Source: Vespa crabro
Taxonomy: Eukaryota; Arthropoda; Insecta; Hymenoptera; Vespidae
DNA length: 64,000 nt
Reading direction: 5' to 3'
Assembly (NCBI RefSeq): GCF_910589235.1
Contig: NC_060964.1
Span: forward strand, 4,207,992 to 4,271,991
Shown here: positions 12,590 through 22,300 of the stretch, piece by piece
Position numbering within the stretch: position 1 is the stretch's first letter
How the letters are laid out: each line of letters opens with the position of its first letter
Notes under the pieces: generated by a model
Seen by the model: the letters and a program-made list of their open reading frames with translations, nothing else
Database searches by the model: none
What the model was told of the DNA's origin: nothing
Program-made: the position numbers and the translations under genes

Positions 12590-13755
12590 AGAGTTGGGCT
12601 AGTCCTAACCTTGGACAATATGTGAACAGACGAAATAAATTGACGGATTTACGGTATAACGAAATAATAAATATTCAATTATAGGCCTATACATGTATAT
12701 TGATAAAAAAGATAGATTATCCCTTTAATTTTCTCAGGTTACTACTCTTAAGATTAATAACTTAACTTAACTTAACTCTTTACTCTTAACTCTTACTAAA
12801 TACAATTACTATTCTTAACTCTTAAGAGTAGTAATTCCATTCTTACTACTCTTAAGAGTAGTTATTCCATTCTTATTACTCTTAAGAGTAGTAATTCCAT
12901 TATGACTACTCTTAAGAGTAGTAAGAATAAAATTTTAAGTAATGTCTATATGTTCGTTCGTATATAGATAAAAAATGAAAAAAAAAGAAATAGATAGAAA
13001 AAAAATGATACCGAAATTTACAAAATTGGTCTTCATGAAAGTATAATTTAACAATTTTTTTTTTTATATTTATAATTATGAGTATAAGTTTTCAATTAAT
13101 TTCTTAAAATATATTTCATACATTATACATTATCAGAGATATGATATTCAACTCTATTTTGTAATTTTTTAATATCTAAAAATTTTAATTTAAAAACGTT
13201 TCGTGTATAGAAGTTTCGTTTTTTTTCTTATCTGTATGTATATGTGTATATATGTATGTATGTATGTCTATATGTATGTATGTATATATGTATGTATTTT
13301 GCATCCTTACATAAAGGAAAGGAACATAAGAGGTTTTAAGAAATTTAATGAATTTCCGGTGACACGCGTGAGAGAAGATTCGTCGAAGCTTGTAAACATT
13401 GCATCCTTATCCATCTTGATCAATTATTTAACGACCCTCAGAGCGTTTTCTCTATAAAGAGAATGAAAGAGGTTCTATTTCTTTTCTTTTTAAAAAAATC
13501 TGCCAACAAAGTGGAAACACATCGAGCTTGTTTTCGGCGATGTTAGCTGTTAATACGGATAGCGTTAAATTTCTAGATGGTTTCTTATTATCGAACTTGG
13601 AACGTGACAAACAATCGATAGATAGGTGTGTACGAATTTATTTATGATAAGGAAAGTGGACATTTTTAATTTGAAATAATCATAGAACGTGTTTTGATTG
13701 AAGTCATAATTTTGATCAAGATAAGCAGATCTATTATCGTTAGAGATGCGATCAA

Positions 13756-13804
<49 letters not shown>

Positions 13805-14478
13805 ATATATATAAGACTGTGGACGTATATAAAACGTATATACATATATATCTAAGTACATCGTATATAAGTACTATTGAGATCCGATAAAATGTATAAG
13901 TACTTTTGATATCAGTATTTATCTCTAATTATTATTCGTTAGGGGTAATAGATAGGGGAAGGGGCAACACCGAAGAACAATCGGAAAGGGGTTCGCAGGC
14001 TTCTCATTGGATAAGTCTGCGAAATTGGTAGATAGTGCACAACTTCCAAGGTCTCGGCCTTGACCGTGCGAGCCAGGGTCTTCATCCTCGCCCGATCGAT
14101 TTCTTATTCGACGCGTTTCAATCGCACGAACACCATCCACCTGCTACTTAATAATATTTTTTATTACGATTAATAATTCGCTTTCAATCATACGATCGAC
14201 TTGTTGTGATCATTTTTGCCAAGAAAATAAGAAAATTTAAAGGCAATACTCTTGTATATGTTAACATATGTCACATATGCCTTCAGATTTATTCAATAAA
14301 GTATATATACTCACGTAAATTGTCTATATAAGGAACATCTAAGAAATATTTTATTCAATATCTGTATATAAGACCAGTCTTATATATGTCTAGTGTGCAC
14401 GAACAAATTTCTTGATTGGACCGAGAAAACGAGGAATTTCGTTCAATGATTCACGATCGTCTTCACGGCCGTCTTTTT

Positions 14479-14509
<31 letters not shown>

Positions 14510-17500
14510 TTTTTTATTTTTATCCGTCGAGATATCGAAAGAATTCAGAAATTTATCGAACTTCTATTAATGAATCGAGTCATTTATTCTGCGTATTTAA
14601 ACGACTAGTTGGAAAAGAGTAAACACGGACTATCGTACGGAGTTATTTATATCTTCTCAAGTTTATTTTATTAGCTTTAATGATCGCATTAGCAATGGCT
14701 TCTTTCTTTCTCTTTTTCTTTCTCTTTCTAGTCTCGATAAATGTGTGGTTTCACGATGATGCTGTTGTGCGATGGTAACAATCAAAGGAAGCAATCTTAG
14801 ATTATCCCGAAGATAGATGAATAAAGTCGAGCCTTCGGATATTTATTTTTACAAAAGAAAATAAATTTAAATAGATATAACTATATAAATATGTATTTAG
14901 AATTATGCAATAAAGAAATTTATCGTAATTATTCGATTCTATGAATACGACGATATATTCACGATAATGATAATCCTGTTTGAAGCATCGAAGATTATAT
15001 TCTTCCGACTTGGTGTAATATGCTTTCGTTTAGGTGAATATTCGTCTACATTCAAAATTACAAATTATCATGGCGTAGCGTGATCACGTATCGTAAATTT
15101 ATTTGAACGATATCGCGCATAGTAACAGATAAGAAGAGAGAAATGATCGAATATGAACGAACAAAAAAAATAGAAAAGAAAAGAAAAGAAAAAGAAAAAA
15201 AAAAAAAAGAAAAAATTGATATTAAACGATCTTTCATTTCCGTTTATTCTTCCAATCGACCATCTCGAATCTCATTTTCTTCGTTAGATTGACGAAATGG
15301 TCGCGTAATCGCGAATAAACATCTAAAAAATGACTATTAATAAGAAGATGGTGGATTCGATTATGTGCGAGGAAATATACAGCATCGCAGACACGATACA
15401 CGTGACTAGAATGGTGGTGATTATTAATTAGATGTTACAAGTAAAATACATCCCTTTAACATGAAACATATACCCATGCCATGACTTATATCTTTACATG
15501 TCAAATTCTTTCATATATCCTATTGTCTCGTATTATTGTATGCGTTTGAGGTCATCATAAATCGTTTTCTTTTTTCTTTTTTTTTTTTTTTTCGTATCAT
15601 TAGAACGAACAATTTGTACGAATTGGGATAAAAAATTTGAGAAAAAAAAGGGCAAGGGAGAATTTCTTTCGAGGAATAGGATGAACAAAGTCGAAACAAC
15701 GATAAAGAGCAGCTGGCATCGTTTCTTCTTATTCTCTTTCGTATTGCCGTGAGGCTTTTTCTCGCTTACATAATCGACTTGTTTGAAAACGGGTGCGACG
15801 GGTTTCATGGACCTTGAAAATTTCGATATATCCCACAGAACTCTTATGTACGTACATACCTATATGATTGCAGAAAGTTTGATCGAAATTGATAAACGTC
15901 TGTTGGAGAAGGAGGATCTATAAACTCTGTTCATTTCTATCGAACTATCCATCTTTAGAATTTTTTCGTGAAACATTGATGAGTGTGCTTACTACACTTA
16001 CCTGTTCGTCGTGAGTTTATCGATGTTGATATTTTTTTCTCCCCGAAGCTTAACGTATTCCATACGTCTTTTAATTAACAGAATTTATACCCTTGATACG
16101 TTCACATTTTCGTGAACTATTTTATTCATCGATTATTTCATTAATCGTTATTTTATCGTAATCTACGTCGAATGATTATAAATAAAATTCTAATATTATA
16201 AATATTAATGTTCCATGTGTCGCGCGAAGTAGCCATTTTTTTCTTTTATATATATATATATATATATAATTTGATCATATAAAGCCGAACGAAATATCTC
16301 TTGAGTTAGGTTAAACGCGTTAATATAATAATTACAATAAAAGAAGAAGAAGAAGAATAAGAAACTTTACGTCACAGAGGTATGAGAACAAATCGTTGCG
16401 AAACTACGAACGATGAACAGAAATAAAGAGCGATTTTAAGTAGGTATAGCGTAAAATCGTGATGCGAGTTACGCCATCGGTGACGTATAACCTTCTTGCT
16501 TATGCGTATAGTTGGGATTTTAAGTACATGTAATTCTGTCAGTCATGGTGCGGCAACCAGTTAGAATTCCAATTAACTCTTTGTAGTTCGTATCTATCGC
16601 GTTACTCGATCTCAACACGAACAAGAATTTATTAGATCCTTCATTTAGGCATTATTATTGACATGAAAATTATTTCGAAATCAATCCACATATATATAGG
16701 TTTTAATTTAATATCTTTGATTTAATGTAACATAAAATAAAAATGGAACGTTTATTTCATTATTAATCTTTTTTTTTTTTCAACTATAATATTAACATAT
16801 TTTAGTCACTTTATAATTTTTTCATAATCATTATCATATAATACAACTTTTAATTCTCAAAACGTATTCACAGATAGACTTTAGTACTTACAAGATAATC
16901 TACAGGATTGATTTAATTATTTCTAACGCGGAAACGATAACGACTCGTAATGAAAGAAAACCTTCTTCCGTACGATAAACTCGAAGCAATTAGTAATTGT
17001 AAATGGGAATAATCTAACCGAGAAATTAATCGCAAATCTCATGAAATTTTCTGCGTGTTTTTTCCTTTTTCTTTTTTTTTTTCGTTCCTTTTTTCTTCTT
17101 TTTAATTTCTTTATTTTTATTCCGTTCCTCTCAATCTCTAGGTTACATAAAGATGATATCGCACGTATATCAATGTCTCGGTTACTTTCGAAAGACTCCC
17201 TCCTATATTCGATTATATGTGTATGTATTTTAAGAACATGAAAAAACGTCTCGTCGCTACGAGCGGACGTGCTTAGAAGAGAATTTTTTTTCTTCTATCC
17301 CGTTTGGGAGCTTTACAGCTTTTGCATGCATTTGATCCGAGTCGTTTTATTAAAATTAACCCAGCAATCTTTTCATAAATTGTTTTCTATCGAATATATT
17401 CAAATACAATCAAATATACAGGATATAATATAAATATATGGACGTGACGTCTGAAAAAAAAAGAACTTTTAAAAAAAAGTTTGTCTTTCCTTTGTTTACA

Positions 17501-17759
17501 CGGTTATAATGTTCTTTTTTTTTTTTACTTTTTTAATTATTATTTCGTACCAGTTGTCGATCTATCTTCATAAAAAATACACGACTGATGTACAAATCTC
17601 AGGGCCATAACTCTTCAATACTCTGTAAGAGTAATAATAAATCGGTCAGATAAAAGAATTATTGGAAGACAAAAAAATATCGAACAGAATAAGATGTTTA
17701 TAAGAATTTTATTAATTATTTTTGCTTACTAAATTCTGGATCTTCAAATGATGAACTAG

Positions 17760-17822
<63 letters not shown>

Positions 17823-17853
17823 TACACATAGTGTATATTTATTATAATAAATT

Positions 17854-17892
<39 letters not shown>

Positions 17893-18388
17893 TGCATAAA
17901 TATGCACGTATATTTGTTTCTTGACAAAGTATTTCGAAATCGATGGAGTCAAGATTTATGCGAATCTCTCAGCCAGACAGTCGGAAGCTGATAGCAGCGG
18001 AAGTCAGTGGGCGCTCGCAAGAGAGAAAGGAAAAAATAGAGAGGGAGAAAGAGAAAGAGAGAGAGAATGTGTGTGTAAGAAAGAGAGAAAAGGAGAGAGA
18101 GAGAGGACGAATGAGAAAAAAAAAGAGAAAGAGCATGCTAGAAGAGATAGAAAAAGGCACGCGACGAAGACGACTGAAAAGCGTTGGGCGCTGTCGCTGG
18201 AGGCATTAGAGGGGTAGGGGGGAGGTTAAAGAGAGAAAGAGCGAGAGAGATAGAGAGAGGGAGAGAAACGTCAAGGCCGTCGTAGTCGGCCATTTCCGCT
18301 GGCGTTCGGTATCTAAATTTGCGATGGCGCTGTTCTGCGGCCTTCGCTACGCGGCCGTGTCTCTTTCTCTCTCTCTCTCTCTCTTTTT

Positions 18389-18422
<34 letters not shown>

Positions 18423-18644
18423 ATTCTCGTATCGTTCCCCTTCACCCCTTCTCTTCCTTGCACACGCAGAAAAGTCAAGTTCAAGGCCAACCACAGATAG
18501 CTCTCTGCGTGTGCTGTCGTGTCTCATCGTTTTTCTCGTCTCTCTTGCGTCTTGCTTCCAGCGATCATTTAATCTGCGATCGAACAAGGAAAGAGTGAAG
18601 TAAAGGGTTGCTTGGGGAAATCGAGGAATGGAGAAAGAAATAGT

Positions 18645-18676
<32 letters not shown>

Positions 18677-19300
18677 AAGAGAGAGGACGGTAGAGAGGGA
18701 GACAGAGAGGATGCATCTTACGCAATCCTTTCCCCGTTACTTTCCTTTCGAAGTAACACGTAGGGCCTCTGTTAGATACATCGAAGAGCCATCAATGAAA
18801 TATAGTTTAGATATACCTTTATCTATATACGACATATATACGCAATACTCTAATATATGAAGTTAATATATGCCTATGATATAAGATGTATACAATACAA
18901 TACATTGTAAATGTAAATACTAAATTTGTGAATATGTGTAATAATTGAAATTATGGATGTATTTAAATGTATGCACTTTTCTTTTCTTTTTTTTTTTTTG
19001 TCAATATTTCAAGGTAATACTCATATTGAAAATTCGAAGATTTATAATCCTTTTTTTTTTTCTTTTTATCGTTAACAGCTTCAATTATTCTGAGATATCG
19101 AGATTCAAATGTGACGCTTTAAATATATACATTATGATTATTACTTTATTTACATGTTTATGCAACATTGAACAAAGAATTTTTTGTATTATCAAGAATA
19201 GATAAAAATTGTTTTCATTGTTATAGCAAATTTTTTTTGTGAAATTTTCATAAGCTGTGTATCAATAAGGTCATGAAATTCGATCGAGTTTGTATTAAAT

Positions 19301-19359
<59 letters not shown>

Positions 19360-22300
19360 TATATTAATAGAAACTCGTAAATATTTATTTTATTGTGTCA
19401 TAACAATATCGACATAATGTAGGATTCAATTCTATTGCCGGTAGAAATAATCCAAGCGTAGATGATAACGTAACGCTTTTGTGGAAATGGAAGGAGAAAC
19501 CTGACGAGTCCAAGCATCTTTTTTTTATCTTTCCATTTAGTTTCCTTTTCTATTTAATTTCATACTATGCTCTAATAAGGACTCAAGTACACGCTTTCAT
19601 TATGCAATCTTCGTTTATAATTTTTCTCGGCAATCATATGAATATCACATAATAGATGTGTTAGATCGGTATCGCGTGAAAAATTCTTCGCTTTCATCAT
19701 CGATCATCGATCGTTGATCTTATCTTAACATTTTATGGATATAAAAGAAAATTTTCCTTAAAAGATATCGAAACAATTATGTTATAAGTTCTTTTTCATT
19801 GAGCCTCAACAACGCCACGTGACTCCGAAGTCACTTTTTTTTTTGTTTAATGCAAAGTTATATTATTCCTAATATAGTACAATATATTATTATAAAAAAA
19901 AAAAGTAATATTATAATTGTCACATTATATAATTTCTTTTTTTATAGAATTCGAAAATGTTCAGTTATAGATGATGGCTCGCCTAAGCAATATATTAATT
20001 TGCGGGTTTAAGAAGATTTTTTGTTTCAATGACTTATATGTATTTTATAGTCGATTAAATTTTAATGCGTAAGAAAGGGAAATAGTTGAAATAGTGCAGA
20101 ATTGTATGTAGCTAGTTAAGGTAAATGCATGTGTGTATAAGGTGGTAATTAAATATTACGTTCTTGAAAGAAATAATGCAGAGAAAGAGATAGAGAAAGT
20201 TATAAGGTCATACATTCTAGGCTACTCTGAATCGTATGAATGCGATCGTCATTTCATCTGAGAAGTCAAGTTCAAGTTCAACCAGATATCCTGCGTTCCT
20301 CTATCTTTTTTCTGAGTTTAAACTACGGCACCGTATGTGTGTCGGTGGTGGTGGGAGAGATTGAAGTTGGAGATGAAGGAGGATGAGGAGGAAGATGGAG
20401 AGGGTAGAAGATCAAGAGTAGGAGGTGAAGAAGTATGGGGGGAGGAAGAGGAAAGAGAAGAAGGCTTACGCAATCCTTTCACCGTTACTTTGTTCACGGA
20501 ACCTAGCTAGGGCTTGTTTAAGGGACCATCTTTCCAAGTCCATTCGTCGCAGTTTTAAAAGCTGTTCTTCATGACGCTTCGCTCGAGACCGTTCGACTGC
20601 GTAAGGGAGGAAAAAAAAGAAATTTAAGTTCAAGGTCAACCAGATGGCGCGGGAACGTTCTTATTCTTACGCGTATCTACATATCTCTGAGCAGACGATT
20701 AAATGCAAGATGCTTTGCACCATCCATTTTCCTTTTTTTTCTTTGACGAGATTACAAAAAACAAGTATGTACATAAAGGCTTATTATTGAACTGTAAACG
20801 TGTAAATGTAAACATGTAAATATGTAATGATTCTATTTATTGTTGAACATTCGATCGTCCGATTAACTTTCTAAAATACGGAAATCGTTTACTTTTTCTT
20901 CAAGATTTTTTCTTGATTATAGTTGATTTAATCTACTCAAGTAGATTTCATTTATCATTTTACGATAGTATATGTGATACCATTCTTGTCTCTTTTTTTA
21001 ATAACGAATCATTTGGAGATGTTTTATTTTGTCGTCGATACGAATAGAACGAGATTTTAGGAGAAAATTATAGTCGAGAAGAGCTATAGAGAAAGGCCGA
21101 TGGTGTGAGGTTAATTACGAAGAGCGCGGTTGGTCGAGTTGAAAAATATTTTTTTCAATTCTAGAGCCTGGCCCGAACGTTGCGAGAGCAACGTTATGGA
21201 CATCCTCTCCCAACCGCGAATTCTCTGAAGTCGATTCTAAAAATGTTCGCGGTGCTGGTCGTATTAAAAATAGCGATTGAAAAAAGTGCAACTGACTGCA
21301 AGGACGAGAGAGAGAGAGGGAGAGAGAGAGAGGAAGAGAGAAAGCAATAATTTTTTTTCGAGCCGAATCTTTTCTTTTCACTTTTTTCTTCGCCCCCTTT
21401 ACTACTTATATTTTGTTTTCTTTTTTTTTTGCAGGTTTGTATGATGTCTGGCGCTACTACCGAAGGTATGATATGCTACAACAGAACCATGCCAAACATT
21501 AAACAAGAAGTCGACAACCCCGCCACGCCTACGCAAAACTATCAAGTTTGTTCACCGACCACTACACTGCAAAATCAGGAGGTAAAACATTGTAGCTTAT
21601 AATAAAAAATTTAAAAATTGATTAATATAATATCAGTACAACAATAATGATGCATTATTTGTAGGCAATTTGCACAAAAATGGATGTGCCGCCTGATTAT
21701 GGCGGTGGTGGTGGTGGTGGTGGTGGTGGTGGCAGTGCTTGTAGCGGAAATGGAGGCGCTGGTAGTGGAAGTCCAGGTAGTCCAGAGATGCATCACTGTT
21801 CATCGACGACTCAACCTTTAGGAACTCCCGAGGTATTACTAAAAATGCAAGACATGATCGTTATATATTGTATTTTGTATTATAAACTTTCAAAATAAAG
21901 TTCGTATTTTCTGTTTATTATTTAGGAAGGTATCAAGGAGGAAGACATGTTGCCCAGGCGATTATGTCTCGTTTGCGGAGACGTTGCAAGTGGATTCCAT
22001 TACGGTGTCGCATCTTGCGAAGCATGCAAAGCTTTCTTTAAGAGGACTATACAAGGTAAACAAAGTTTCACGTTCTTCTTCGACTATAGCAAAATTTGAT
22101 TATTTTATCATTTGATATTACCAGATAGTACCAATAAATTTTATATATTAATTAAACGTTGCGATATGTTTAATAATGGTACTATCTGGATCAAGGCCAT
22201 GTATATTACGATAAAATAGCGAGTAACTTTACAGGTAACATTGAATATACTTGCCCGGCAAACGGAGAATGTGAAATAAATAAACGTAGAAGAAAGGCGT

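Larger units (their letters stand above)
9312..21434 (+). other. ERR 12.1-kb intron, rich in regulatory-type motifs and microsatellites
   Basis: No other gene is visible inside. It carries four of the five tandem half-site motifs, the duplicated 27-nt block, a CRE, a 30-bp palindromic minisatellite, and long (CT)n, (GA)n and (TA)n arrays. Low-complexity frames, including a 195-codon minus-strand frame at 18138-18725, are translations of GA repeats. The acceptor is a strong polypyrimidine run ending in GCAG at 21434. Confidence 0.8.

Noticed and set aside
18138..18725. 195-codon minus-strand open frame
   Set aside because: It is mostly Ser/Leu and Arg/Glu from GA/CT arrays, overlaps the conserved half-site motif and has no splice or family support.
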